The notes under the pieces are model-generated. The model had not been told where the DNA came from, ran no database searches, and saw only the letters and a list, made by a program, of their open reading frames with translations. A stretch of DNA of 64,000 bases from Prosthecodimorpha hirschii (lineage in GTDB: Bacteria; Pseudomonadota; Alphaproteobacteria; Rhizobiales; Ancalomicrobiaceae): NCBI RefSeq assembly GCF_001305515.1, contig NZ_LJYW01000001.1, forward strand, positions 6,034,793-6,098,792, written 5' to 3'. The position numbers and the translations under genes were made by a program. Shown piece by piece: positions 1 through 9,942 of this stretch (the stretch's first letter is position 1; each line of letters opens with the position of its first letter).

Positions 1-125
1 TTCGCCGGGCAGGTCCCCTGCGTCCGGGCGGTACCGCCGCGGGCGGACATGCGTTATGGTCCGCGCGCACCAGGCGGTGCCGGCAGCCGGCCGGCGCTGC
101 GGACTGCAGGGTATCAGGGGACGAC

Positions 126-569
126 ATGGCACGACCGCGATCCGGGACCGACGAGGCGGTGATGACGATCCTGCGCGGCTCGCCGACGCCGCTCACCGCC
201 TATCAGGTGCTGGATGCCCTCCGGCCGCAGGGCGTGCAGTCGCCGCCGGTCGTCTATCGCGCGCTGGAGCGACTGGAGCGGGACGGACGCGTCCATCGGC
301 TCGAACAGATGAATGCCTATTTCGCCTGCCACGGGCACCACGGCGCCGCGCCGGCCATCATCGCCATCTGCCGTCAATGCCGGAAAGTCGAGGAATGGGA
401 TAGCGCCGCCACCGTCGAGGCCCTCGGTGCCCGCGCTGCCGAGGCCGGCTTCAAGACGGAATCGCGCATGGTCGAAGTCCGCGGCCTCTGCCGGGCCTGT
501 GCCGCCGCCGAAGACGGTGCGGAAACCCCGGCCGCATCGGCCTGCGGGCACGACCACCACCACGGTTGA
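126..569 (+). CDS. Fur-family metalloregulator, Zur-like
   Basis: This 147-residue protein is a Fur-superfamily repressor, most like the zinc regulator Zur. The N-terminal winged helix (about residues 10-60, with PVVYRALERL as recognition helix) binds DNA. A His/Cys patch (C68, H69, H71, H72) follows, and two CxxC pairs, C82/C85 and C122/C125, match the structural zinc site of the family. The tail ends in GHDHHHG, an added His cluster that could bind metal. The ATG at 126 begins the conserved fold. No znu transporter genes are visible downstream, and any upstream partner lies outside the window. The Fur family assignment is firm; the choice of Zur over other Fur types is an inference from the CxxC pattern. 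Confidence 0.88.
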   Translation: MARPRSGTDEAVMTILRGSPTPLTAYQVLDALRPQGVQSPPVVYRALERLERDGRVHRLEQMNAYFACHGHHGAAPAIIAICRQCRKVEEWDSAATVEALGARAAEAGFKTESRMVEVRGLCRACAAAEDGAETPAASACGHDHHHG

Positions 570-648
570 CCGGCCCGTGAAGTCACGACGGGCCTCCCGC
601 AAGTAGTCCTGGCCTTCAGATTTCCTGGAGGTTCCGGCATCCAGACCC

Positions 649-799
649 GCTCATCCGGCCTTCGGCTCCCCACCTCCTCCTGAAGGGAGAAGGGGAAGGA
701 GCCGCGGGATCGGTGGTCGGCGACGGATGTGGGTTAGCGATGGGCTTCCCCTTCGCCCCCTGAAGGGGGGAGAAGGTGCCCGAAGGGCGGATGAGGGGG
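649..799. repeat. Intergenic inverted repeat (REP/BIME-like)
   Basis: Two arms of about 50 bases, 649-698 and 745-799, are inverted copies of each other around a spacer of about 46 bases. Each arm carries the module CTCATCCG-CCTTCGG and a TGAAGGG-GAAGGGGAAG block, so each can fold alone and the pair can fold together. The element fills most of the 372-base gap between the fur-like gene and grxD, which lie tail to tail. Similar GC-rich palindromic elements are common between genes in alphaproteobacteria. It may act as a transcript end or stabiliser for the two converging genes. Confidence 0.7.
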
Positions 800-941
800 G
801 CGATGCGGAAGCGGCGCGGTGAGGCCGCGGCTCGCGCCCCGGGGCGCGTAAGGCAGGCTGGCCGGAACCTCGGTTGCGCCGGCCGGCGATCGAGCCGGTG
901 GGCGCAATCGGGCAACCGGCGCAGGCGATCGCTCGCAGAGA

Positions 942-1277
942 TCAGGCGGTTTCGCGCACCTGCAGGCCGCGGCTCTTCAGGTGCGACTGGAGCTCGCCGG
1001 CCTGGAACATCTCGCGGACGATGTCGGCGCCGCCGATGAACTCGCCCTTGACGTAGAGCTGCGGGATGGTCGGCCAGTTGGAATAGTCCTTGATGCCCTG
1101 GCGCAGCTCGTTGGAGGCGAGCACGTTGATGCCCTTATAGGGCACGCCGAGATAGTCGAGGATCTGCACGACCTGACCGGAGAAGCCGCACATCGGCATC
1201 TGCGGGGTGCCCTTCATGAAGAGCACCACGTCGTTGGACTGAACCTCGGTGTCGATCATCGCATGGGTATCGGTCAT
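942..1277 (-). CDS. grxD: Monothiol glutaredoxin, Grx4/GrxD type
   Basis: The 111-residue protein is a CGFS-type monothiol glutaredoxin, which carries and transfers [2Fe-2S] clusters in the cytoplasm with glutathione and BolA partners. The CGFS active site is at residues 30-33. The family WPTIPQLYVKGEFIGG segment that binds glutathione lies at about 69-83. The start at 1277 is preceded by a GAGGAGA ribosome site. An in-frame upstream extension exists but lacks conservation. The gene follows bolA at the end of the purL arm, a common alphaproteobacterial arrangement that pairs the two physical partners. Confidence 0.96.
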   Translation of the reverse strand: MTDTHAMIDTEVQSNDVVLFMKGTPQMPMCGFSGQVVQILDYLGVPYKGINVLASNELRQGIKDYSNWPTIPQLYVKGEFIGGADIVREMFQAGELQSHLKSRGLQVRETA

Positions 1278-1353
1278 CTTCGTCTCCTCGCCCGGGTCAA
1301 GGTCGGGCGGCTGTCGTGAGGTCGAATCGCTTATGGACGGGCTCCCGTCCGGT

Positions 1354-1590
1354 TCAGGCTTCCGGGGCGCTGGTCTGCAGCGCCAGGGCATGCAGCTGGC
1401 CGCCCATCTTGCCCTTGAGGGCCTGGTAGACCATCTGGTGCTGCTGGACCCGCGACTTGCCCGCGAAACTCGCCGAGACGACCTCGGCGGCATAGTGGTC
1501 GCCGTCGCCGGCGAGATCGCGGATCGTCACGATCGCGTCCGGCAGCGCGGCACGGATCATGGTTTCGATCTCGCGGGCGTCCATCGCCAT
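1354..1590 (-). CDS. bolA: BolA family protein
   Basis: This 78-residue protein belongs to the BolA family, small alpha/beta proteins that form [2Fe-2S]-bridged heterodimers with CGFS glutaredoxins and act in iron-sulfur trafficking. The family hallmarks are visible: an IRDLAGDGDHYAAEVVS strand region near residues 22-39 and the H-x-MVYQALKGKMG helix with the invariant His near residue 51. Length is usual for the short BolA2/YrbA subgroup. It lies 36 bases after purL and is followed by grxD, so it is probably cotranscribed with both and acts with GrxD. Confidence 0.94.
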   Translation of the reverse strand: MAMDAREIETMIRAALPDAIVTIRDLAGDGDHYAAEVVSASFAGKSRVQQHQMVYQALKGKMGGQLHALALQTSAPEA

Positions 1591-1626
1591 TCCGGTATCC
1601 TCCTTCGATGACGAGCCGCCGGCCCG

Positions 1627-3837
<2,211 letters not shown>

Positions 3838-3983
3838 GAGAAACGATCTCTGCGGCCGCGGCGGCCCTGAGCCGTTCACATAATGGGTCGCGGCATCGAG
3901 GTAAACCTTTCGGCGCGGTTCCGGGCGCATGCGGGCTTCGGAGGGCGGCCGTTTCCGTGTTATCATTGCCCGAGAGGTGCCGC

Positions 3984-4577
3984 ATGAACACGCCGCAACG
4001 CCGCCCGGACCGGTGGTCGCTCCACGAATTCCAGGAGATGGAGCTCAACGCACCGCCGAATGAGAAGTGGGAGCTGATCGACGGAATCATCCACAAGATG
4101 ATGACCGGCGGCTCGCTGGCGCATAACGAGATTGTCGGAAACTTCTCGTTTTCCCTGAGGTCCAAGTTGCAGGCGATAGGGTCGCCGTGCCGAGTATACA
4201 CCGAGAACGTACGCCTTGTGTCGGACCGGAATGACACATCGACCTATCCCGATATTGCCGTGCGTTGCGGGCCGCGCGTTCTCGACCAGAAGGAGATGAC
4301 CGATCCTGTCCTCCTGGTCGAGGTCCTGTCGCGCAGCACCGGCGAGAAGGATCGCTACGACAAGGCGGAGGCCTATTTCCGCATTCCGACCGTGCAGCAC
4401 TACCTGCTCGTCGCGCAGGACCGCATGGACGTGACGGTGCTGGCGCGCGGCGCGGCCGATTGGGTGCGGACGCGCTTCCATGCGCCCGAGGATCAGGTCG
4501 ATATCCCGTCGCTGGGCGTCTCGCTGACGCTCGCCGATATCTATGAGAATGTGAAAGAGATCGTCGGACCCTACTGA
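3984..4577 (+). CDS. Uma2 family (DUF820) PD-(D/E)XK nuclease-like protein
   Basis: This 197-residue protein belongs to the Uma2/DUF820 group, which has a PD-(D/E)XK endonuclease fold and no settled function. Supporting segments are [12 protein letters not shown] near residues 30-41, YPDIAVRCG near 88-96 (the catalytic Asp), and [19 protein letters not shown] near 109-127 (E-x-L with a following Lys). The ATG at 3984 has a GAGAGG ribosome site; a GTG 27 bases upstream is less likely. It stands alone, opposite in strand to purL and purQ, and splits the purine operon. It looks like an insertion, and its role is unknown. Confidence 0.85.
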   Translation: MNTPQRRPDRWSLHEFQEMELNAPPNEKWELIDGIIHKMMTGGSLAHNEIVGNFSFSLRSKLQAIGSPCRVYTENVRLVSDRNDTSTYPDIAVRCGPRVLDQKEMTDPVLLVEVLSRSTGEKDRYDKAEAYFRIPTVQHYLLVAQDRMDVTVLARGAADWVRTRFHAPEDQVDIPSLGVSLTLADIYENVKEIVGPY

Positions 4578-4628
4578 GGGACCCGACGGATTGGGCACCC
4601 GCCCGGCGGATGCCGTGGCGGATCGCGC

Positions 4629-5321
4629 TCAGGCGGCGACGGCGCGGACCAGGCTGTCGAAGATGCCGCGGCCCTCGGTGCAGCCGTGCAGCGGCTCCAC
4701 GAAATCCTCCGGATGCGGCATCATGCCGAGGACGTTGCCGCGCTCGTTGAGGATGCCGGCTATGTGGTTGAGCGAGCCGTTCGGATCGGCCGCCATCGTG
4801 GTCTCGCCGGCCGCGTCGCAATAGCGGAACACGACCCGGCCATCGCCTTCGAGCCGGGCGATCGTCTCCGCATCGGCGAAATAGTTGCCCTCGCCATGGG
4901 CGATCGGGTTTCGGATCACCGCGCCGGCCGCATAGGCGTTGGAGAAGGCGGTGTCGGCATTGTCGACGCGCAGGCGCACGACCTTGCAGGCGAATTTCAG
5001 CGAGGCGTTACGCAGGAGCGCGCCCGGCAGCAGGCCGGCCTCGGTCAGGATCTGAAAGCCGTTGCAGACGCCGATGACGTAGCCGCCGCGCGCCGCATGA
5101 CGGTGGATCGCGTCCATGATCGGCGCGCGCGCCGCGATGGCGCCGCAGCGCAGATAGTCGCCGTAGGAGAATCCGCCCGGCACGGCGACGACATCGACAT
5201 CCGGCAGTTCGGTCTCGGCGTGCCAGATCATGTGTGGTGCGACCCCGGAGGCGAGTTCCAGGGCCTTGGCCATGTCGCGCTCGCGATTGATGCCGGGGAA
5301 GACGACGACGGCGGACTTCAT
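4629..5321 (-). CDS. purQ: FGAM synthase, glutamine amidotransferase subunit
   Basis: PurQ is the class I glutamine amidotransferase that supplies ammonia to PurL in the fourth step of purine synthesis. The 230-residue chain has the nucleophile C86 in GVCNGFQ, the oxyanion region [13 protein letters not shown] at 48-60, and the catalytic H203 and E205 in PHPED. Length is typical. It starts 13 bases after the purS stop, so the two are translated from one message. All catalytic residues are intact. Confidence 0.97.
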   Translation of the reverse strand: MKSAVVVFPGINRERDMAKALELASGVAPHMIWHAETELPDVDVVAVPGGFSYGDYLRCGAIAARAPIMDAIHRHAARGGYVIGVCNGFQILTEAGLLPGALLRNASLKFACKVVRLRVDNADTAFSNAYAAGAVIRNPIAHGEGNYFADAETIARLEGDGRVVFRYCDAAGETTMAADPNGSLNHIAGILNERGNVLGMMPHPEDFVEPLHGCTEGRGIFDSLVRAVAA

Positions 5322-5334
5322 GGCGATGCCTCCG

Positions 5335-5574
5335 TCACGCGAGTTCGATGCGATAGGTCTCGATCACCGTATTGGCGATGAGTTTCTGGCACATGGCGTC
5401 GAGATCGCGCCGGGCGGCATCCGCGTCGGCCGTGGCGAGCTCGATTTCGATCACCTTGCCCTGGCGCACATCCTCGACGCCGGAAAAGCCCAGGCTCGAC
5501 AGCGCACCCTGGATCGCCTTGCCCTGCGGGTCGAGAACGCCGTTCTTGAGCATGACGGTGATGCGGGCTTTCAT
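5335..5574 (-). CDS. purS: FGAM synthase subunit PurS
   Basis: This 79-residue protein is PurS, the small dimeric subunit that joins PurQ to the small form of PurL. It opens [18 protein letters not shown], a typical PurS start, and includes [18 protein letters not shown] and an end rich in conserved Ile/Leu ([14 protein letters not shown]). The ATG at 5574 was chosen over an upstream in-frame start because the extra 61 residues are low-complexity and unlike the family. It is the first gene of purS-purQ. The small subunit is expected where PurL is of the 740-residue type, as it is here. Confidence 0.96.
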   Translation of the reverse strand: MKARITVMLKNGVLDPQGKAIQGALSSLGFSGVEDVRQGKVIEIELATADADAARRDLDAMCQKLIANTVIETYRIELA

Positions 5575-5775
5575 GGGGCGGATCCTTCGACTGGGGCGGG
5601 CCGGCGTGGCGTGGATCGCCAAGACGATCGCGCCGTACAGAACCGTTGCGGGCCGTAGCATGGCGGCATCCGGCGAGGCAAGCGCCGCACTGCGCCGCGG
5701 CGTGAGTTCCGAGCCGGCACCGTCCTGGAAGGACGGCGAGTGCCGTGCCCGTCCCAAATGAGCCCGCCCGCAAAC

Positions 5776-5808
5776 AGAAAAGGCGGCGCTCGGTGCGCCG
5801 CCCCTTTT
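5776..5808 (-). terminator. Rho-independent terminator after purC
   Basis: Read on the minus strand, this is an 8-base perfect stem (GGCGGCGC with GCGCCGCC) with a 5-base loop, followed by TTTT. It begins about 17 bases after the purC stop codon. It therefore ends the purC transcript before purS, and indicates that purS-purQ has its own promoter. Confidence 0.85.
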
Positions 5809-5824
5809 CGTACCGTCACCGCAG

Positions 5825-6589
5825 TCACTGAACCAGCGTCGGCCCGGTGGTCTGGTTGCGCTCGTTGTCGTTCAGGATGCCGAGACGGCGCGCGACCTCC
5901 TGATAGGCTTCGAGCATGCCGCCGAGATCGCGGCGGAAGCGGTCCTTGTCGAGCTTCTCGCCGGAGCTCTGGTCCCAGAGCCGGCAGGAATCCGGCGAGA
6001 TCTCGTCGGCGAGCACGATGCGCATCATGTCGCCTTCCCAGAGCCGGCCGAACTCGATCTTGAAGTCGACCAGGCGGATGCCGACGCCGAGGAACAGGCC
6101 GGACAGGAAGTCGTTGACGCGAATCGCCAGCGCCATGATGTCGTCGATGTCCTGCGGGCTCGCCCAGCCGAAGGCCGTGATGTGCTCCTCGGAAACCATC
6201 GGGTCGCCGAGCTCGTCGTTCTTGTAATAGAACTCGATGATCGAGCGGGGCAGGGCGGTTCCTTCCGGAATGCCGAGCCGCGTCGACAGCGAACCGGCGG
6301 CGACATTGCGCACGACCACTTCGAGCGGCACGATCTCGACTTCGCGGATCAGCTGCTCGCGCATGTTCAGACGCTTGATGAAATGCGTCGGAACACCCAG
6401 CGAGTTCAGCTGCGTGAAGATGAACTCCGAAATCCGGTTGTTGAGGACACCCTTGCCGTCGATGACCGCGTGCTTCTTGTTGTTGAACGCGGTCGCGTCG
6501 TCCTTGAAGTGCTGGATGAGCGTGCCCGGCTCGGGCCCTTCATAGAGGATCTTGGCCTTGCCTTCATAGATGCGACGACGACGACTCAT
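5825..6589 (-). CDS. purC: SAICAR synthetase
   Basis: PurC joins aspartate to CAIR using ATP to make SAICAR. The 254-residue protein begins [18 protein letters not shown], where the IYEGKAK segment forms the nucleotide site. It contains the signature [18 protein letters not shown] (about 92-109) and DFKIEFGR (about 180-187). The start at 6589 fits rhizobial orthologues; an upstream extension is not conserved. Its 3' end has a clear terminator at 5776-5808. The divergent neighbour is the DUF1476 gene, an order often seen in Hyphomicrobiales. Confidence 0.97.
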   Translation of the reverse strand: MSRRRRIYEGKAKILYEGPEPGTLIQHFKDDATAFNNKKHAVIDGKGVLNNRISEFIFTQLNSLGVPTHFIKRLNMREQLIREVEIVPLEVVVRNVAAGSLSTRLGIPEGTALPRSIIEFYYKNDELGDPMVSEEHITAFGWASPQDIDDIMALAIRVNDFLSGLFLGVGIRLVDFKIEFGRLWEGDMMRIVLADEISPDSCRLWDQSSGEKLDKDRFRRDLGGMLEAYQEVARRLGILNDNERNQTTGPTLVQ

Positions 6590-6985
6590 GGGGACGTACC
6601 GTGGTCTCTCGAGAAAATCCATACCGAATGAGATCTCCGTTCGGTGCAGGCGCTGGTCTTGCGCGCGGTGGCCCGACTTCCACAGTGTCGATCGAGCCTC
6701 GCGTGGTTGCACCTCTGCGAAGTACGACGCGCGGGCGGATGGAATCTCCAACCGGTCCCGCGCGCACATGGGCGCACACTACCCGATCGGCTTCGGAACC
6801 ACAATGTTCACCTCCGAAGCCGGGGCAGGACGCCCGGTATCCGGAGACGGCGCAGCGATCAGACTTTTTCCTGCCCCCCGCTTATTCCGCGCCACGTTGA
6901 TCTTATCTGTCAGGGAGGCTATCCAAGCCGCAACCGTTGCCCCTTATCTGGGGTGTGGGCCGCGATGTTTCCAGGAGAGACGGAC
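6590..6985. other. Divergent intergenic region purC / DUF1476 gene
   Basis: This 396-base gap separates two divergent genes and should hold both promoters. A weak sigma-70-like pair, TTGATC at 6897-6902 and CTATCC at 6919-6924 (16-base spacer), could serve the DUF1476 gene. The segment around 6860-6930 is less GC-rich than its surroundings. I see no credible coding frame; open frames crossing it are extensions of the flanking genes. Confidence 0.4.
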
Positions 6986-7306
6986 ATGACGACCTTTGAC
7001 CGCCGTGAAGAGGGCTTCGAGAAGAAGTTCGCGCACGACGAGGAACTTCGGTTCAAGGCCACTGCCCGCCGCAACAAGCTGATCGGACTGTGGGCCGCCG
7101 AACATCTCGGCCTCTCCGGAGAGAAGGCCGAGGAATATGCCCGCGAGGTCGTCCGCGCCGATTTCGACGAACCCGGCGAGGAGGACGTGTTCCGCAAGAT
7201 CCGCGCCGATCTCGATGCCGCCAAGGTCGAGCAGTCGGATCACCAGATCCGGCGCCGGATGGACGAGCTGATGGCCGTCGCCGTCGAGCAGATTCGCGCC
7301 GGCTGA
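6986..7306 (+). CDS. DUF1476 protein, F1-ATPase inhibitor zeta-type
   Basis: The 106-residue protein belongs to DUF1476. In alphaproteobacteria this family includes the zeta subunit that inhibits F1-ATPase turnover. It starts MTTFDRREEGFEKKFAHDEE, the conserved inhibitory N-terminus, and continues with the four-helix body (RRNKLIGLWAAEHLGL; EVVRADFDEPGEEDVFRKI). The charged, Ala-rich composition without Cys or membrane segments fits a soluble helical protein. The ATG has AGGAGA nine bases upstream. A strong terminator follows. Family assignment is firm; inhibitor activity is inferred from characterised homologues. Confidence 0.93.
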   Translation: MTTFDRREEGFEKKFAHDEELRFKATARRNKLIGLWAAEHLGLSGEKAEEYAREVVRADFDEPGEEDVFRKIRADLDAAKVEQSDHQIRRRMDELMAVAVEQIRAG

Positions 7307-7330
7307 CCTTTCGGTCCGCAGACAGAGATG

Positions 7331-7360
7331 AAACCCGTCGGTCCCGCCGGCGGGTTTTTT
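7331..7360 (+). terminator. Rho-independent terminator after the DUF1476 gene
   Basis: The segment CCCGTCGG ... CCGGCGGG forms an 8-base stem with one G-T pair, followed directly by six T residues. It starts about 25 bases after the DUF1476 stop codon on the same strand, so this gene is expressed as a single-gene unit. Confidence 0.88.
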
Positions 7361-7601
7361 CATGCCGTCCGTCTCAGTGCCCGCCTTCAGCGCGCCCGTC
7401 TTCGAGGCAGGCTCCTGGCGCGCTTGCCGCGACGGGGCGGGGCGCCCTACCATCGGTCGACCCGGGACTCCGGCTTCGGCCTGCAGGTCCGCATGGGTCC
7501 GGCGGCCCGGGTGCCGCGCACCGGCGGGTCGGACAGAACAAGCATCGGGAGCCGAGCCCGGGTCGACCGGCGCGAACGGTTCCTGGTTCGCAAGATGGTG
7601 A

Positions 7602-7619
7602 ACGCCGGTCGACCGGCGT
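7602..7619. promoter_or_regulatory. 18-nt perfect palindrome upstream of the aldolase gene
   Basis: The site ACGCCGGTCGACCGGCGT is a perfect palindrome ending two bases before the ribosome site of the aldolase gene. Further GGTCGACC cores occur at about 7455-7462 and 7561-7568, so three cores lie within 170 bases. It could be an operator for a dimeric repressor or a translational hairpin. GGTCGACC also occurs elsewhere in the window, so function is uncertain. Confidence 0.35.
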
Positions 7620-7632
7620 CGGAGGAAGCAGC

Positions 7633-8406
7633 ATGGCGTCGAAGTCCCTCATCGAAACCGTTCGCGCAGGCGAAACCGTCTATCTCGGCTGGGTCGGCAA
7701 TCCGGATCCACTGGTCGCCGAGACGATCGCCCGGGCCGGGTTCGGCGCCATCAATCTCGACATGCAGCACGGGCTGCACGATCCGGTTTCGGTGATGCGC
7801 GCGATCGGCTCGGTCTCCGCCGCGGGCGTGCCGGTCATCGTGCGCGTGCCGGTCGGCGACTTCGCCATGGCCAGCCGGGCGCTCGACATGGGGGCGCAGG
7901 CGGTGATCGCCCCGATGGTCAACACGGTGGCGGATGCCCGCGCCTTCGCGGACGCCATGAAATATCCCCCCATCGGCAAGCGCAGCTGGGGGCCGACCCG
8001 GGCCATGATGCTGACCGGGGACGCCAGCGCGGCGGCCTATCTGCAGCGCGCCAACGGCGAGACCCTGTCGCTCGCCATGATCGAGACGCGCGAGGCGCTC
8101 GACAATCTGGAGGCGATTCTCGATGTCGACGGCATCGACGGCATCTTCGTCGGCCCGTCCGACCTGTCGCTGACCCTCTCCAACGGCCAGGTGGTCGACG
8201 GCGATGCCGCCTTCCTGGACGAGCCGATCCGCCACATCCTCAAGGTGACCCAGGCCAAGGGCAAGGTGCCGGCGATCTTCACGGTCTCCGGCGTGCGCGC
8301 CCGCGCGATGGCGGATCTCGGCTACCGGATCATCGCGGTCGGTCTCGATGCGCTCTACCTGCGCGAGGGCGTCCGCCGCATGCTCGAACCGACGCTGGAC
8401 CGCTGA
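7633..8406 (+). CDS. HpcH/HpaI family class II aldolase
   Basis: This 257-residue protein is a metal-dependent class II aldolase of the HpcH/HpaI family, which cleaves or forms 2-keto-3-deoxy acids (release of pyruvate and an aldehyde). Family motifs are present: INLDMQHG (about 38-45) for the active-site base region, MIETREALDN (about 149-158) carrying the metal-binding Glu, and IFVGPSDLSLTL (about 174-185) carrying the metal-binding Asp. A GGAGGA site precedes the ATG at 7633; longer in-frame frames begin inside the previous gene and are discounted. No catabolic partner genes are adjacent, so the substrate cannot be named. Confidence 0.9.
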   Translation: MASKSLIETVRAGETVYLGWVGNPDPLVAETIARAGFGAINLDMQHGLHDPVSVMRAIGSVSAAGVPVIVRVPVGDFAMASRALDMGAQAVIAPMVNTVADARAFADAMKYPPIGKRSWGPTRAMMLTGDASAAAYLQRANGETLSLAMIETREALDNLEAILDVDGIDGIFVGPSDLSLTLSNGQVVDGDAAFLDEPIRHILKVTQAKGKVPAIFTVSGVRARAMADLGYRIIAVGLDALYLREGVRRMLEPTLDR

Positions 8407-8498
8407 CGCCGGACTGCCGAGACGGGTGCCGGATGGCCGCGCGCGATCCGGCCCCGCGCCGGGCGTGACCCGCATCGGTCCCGCGCCGCCCGTCGCGG

Positions 8499-9242
8499 TC
8501 AGCCGGCGATCCAGCCGGTCGCCAGAGCCTCGGCCCAGTCCGGGCGCCCGGCGCGACGGGCGAGGGCGGCGGCCTGGTCCCAGTCATATTCGAGGACCCG
8601 GAAGGTGGCGCACCACTCGCCCTCGCGGCCGCGCTCGATGATGGCGTAGCGCGCATGCGGGCTGCCGACCGCCATGACGTGCGGAACCGGCGTCTCGTCG
8701 CGATAGGCCGGCAGGCCGACGCTGCCCGGGTTGACCACGGTGCGCCCGGTCGGCAGCCGGTAGATGCCGGGGCGGTGGCTGTGGCCGCAGGCGATCAGCG
8801 TCGCCATGATGCCGCCGAGCCGCCGGTCGATCTCGTCGCCGCCCGCGCCGATCGGGCCGAGGGCCGTCACGGTCTCGACCAGATAGCTGTCGTCCGATGT
8901 CGGCGTGCCGTGGCAGAGCAGGATCTCGCCCTCGACGCGCAGGCTGGCCGGAAGGGTGCCGAGCCAGTCGCGATGCCCGTCGTCGATCCGGTCATGGGCG
9001 AAGCGGTCGGACGGACCCATCGCGTCGGCGGCCTGTTCGAGCAGATGCCGGTCGTGATTGCCGCGGACCGTCACCCAGCCGAGATCGATCAGCTGGTCCG
9101 CCGTCTCGGCCGGCAGCAGCGGGCCGGACAGGCAGTCGCCGAGATTGACGACCAGATCGGGCGCCGTGTCGGCCAGATCGGCGATCACCGCCTCGAGGGC
9201 GAGGGCATTGCCATGGATGTCGGCGATGAGGGCGAGGCGCAA
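8499..9242 (-). CDS. Metallophosphoesterase (YfcE/DNA ligase-associated type fold)
   Basis: The 247-residue protein is a calcineurin-like phosphoesterase. The metal-binding blocks appear in order: D-x-H in LIADIHGN (residues 5-12), GDCLSG (about 35-40), GNHD (about 61-64), CHGTP (about 110-114) and GHSH (about 153-156). It then has the VNPGSVGLPAYRDE segment typical of the small MPE group that acts on nucleotides or cyclic phosphodiesters. No membrane segment or signal is present, so it is cytoplasmic. It is the only gene on its strand between the aldolase and the iron-permease-like gene. The exact substrate is not readable from sequence. Confidence 0.9.
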   Translation of the reverse strand: MRLALIADIHGNALALEAVIADLADTAPDLVVNLGDCLSGPLLPAETADQLIDLGWVTVRGNHDRHLLEQAADAMGPSDRFAHDRIDDGHRDWLGTLPASLRVEGEILLCHGTPTSDDSYLVETVTALGPIGAGGDEIDRRLGGIMATLIACGHSHRPGIYRLPTGRTVVNPGSVGLPAYRDETPVPHVMAVGSPHARYAIIERGREGEWCATFRVLEYDWDQAAALARRAGRPDWAEALATGWIAG

Positions 9243-9310
9243 GCGGGGCTCCGGATCGGCGAGGGGGCAGGGCTGCCGCCGGCAACAGGGGCCGACGACA
9301 GCCCTGCATA

Positions 9311-9658
9311 TCAGGCCGCGTCCCGGCTGGGCAGCGCCGGGGCGTCATGGGCGGCCCGGGCCGCGCGCAGTTCGGCCAGCATGTCGCGGTTCAGCCGCTC
9401 CATGCTGCGCAGCCGCTCCTGCATCTCCTCGATGGTCCGGTTGCCGGTGTTCTGGAGCAGGAAGACCATCAGGAAGGTGCAGATGGTCGTGCCGGTATTG
9501 ATGACCAGCTGCCAGGTATCCGAAAAATCGAAGACCGGGCCGGTCACTGCCCAAATCACGACCAGCGCGAGCGCGGCCGTGAAGGCATAGGGATGACCGA
9601 GATGGATCGAGATCCACTCGGCCAGCAGTTCGAAGCGGTTGGTGAGGAACTTGGTCAT
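9311..9658 (-). CDS. Low-affinity iron permease family (PF04120) membrane protein
   Basis: This 115-residue protein resembles the low-affinity iron permease family, a bacterial group named for a fungal transporter. It has two membrane helices, about residues 23-40 and 46-68, joined by GPVFDFSDTWQLVINTGTTI. A charged amphipathic helix follows (RTIEEMQERLRSMERL). The bacterial members probably do not transport iron alone. The ATG at 9658 has a GGGAGAG site; an in-frame upstream extension is basic and not conserved. Localisation is inner membrane, and the family match is good while function is weakly known. Confidence 0.82.
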   Translation of the reverse strand: MTKFLTNRFELLAEWISIHLGHPYAFTAALALVVIWAVTGPVFDFSDTWQLVINTGTTICTFLMVFLLQNTGNRTIEEMQERLRSMERLNRDMLAELRAARAAHDAPALPSRDAA

Positions 9659-9942
9659 GGCTCTCTCCCTGCGACCGGCCGCCGGCGGCGACGCGAGGGA
9701 GGCCGAGCGGGTCAGCCTTCGATGCGGCGCCGGGGCGGCACGGTCTGTCGACTGTCGCTGGACATGACGGGTTTCCGGGTTGCTGCGGCGTCGCGCGCCG
9801 CTGGTGGGCATGTGCGCCCTCGCAGACGAAAAGGCAAGCCGCGCGAACGGCTTGCCGCGATCATCACGGCGTGAGCGCCGGGTCAGGGCGCTGTCACGTC
9901 GCGGGCGAAGAGGCCGGCGCCGGCTCGCGACGCCGGTGCGAT

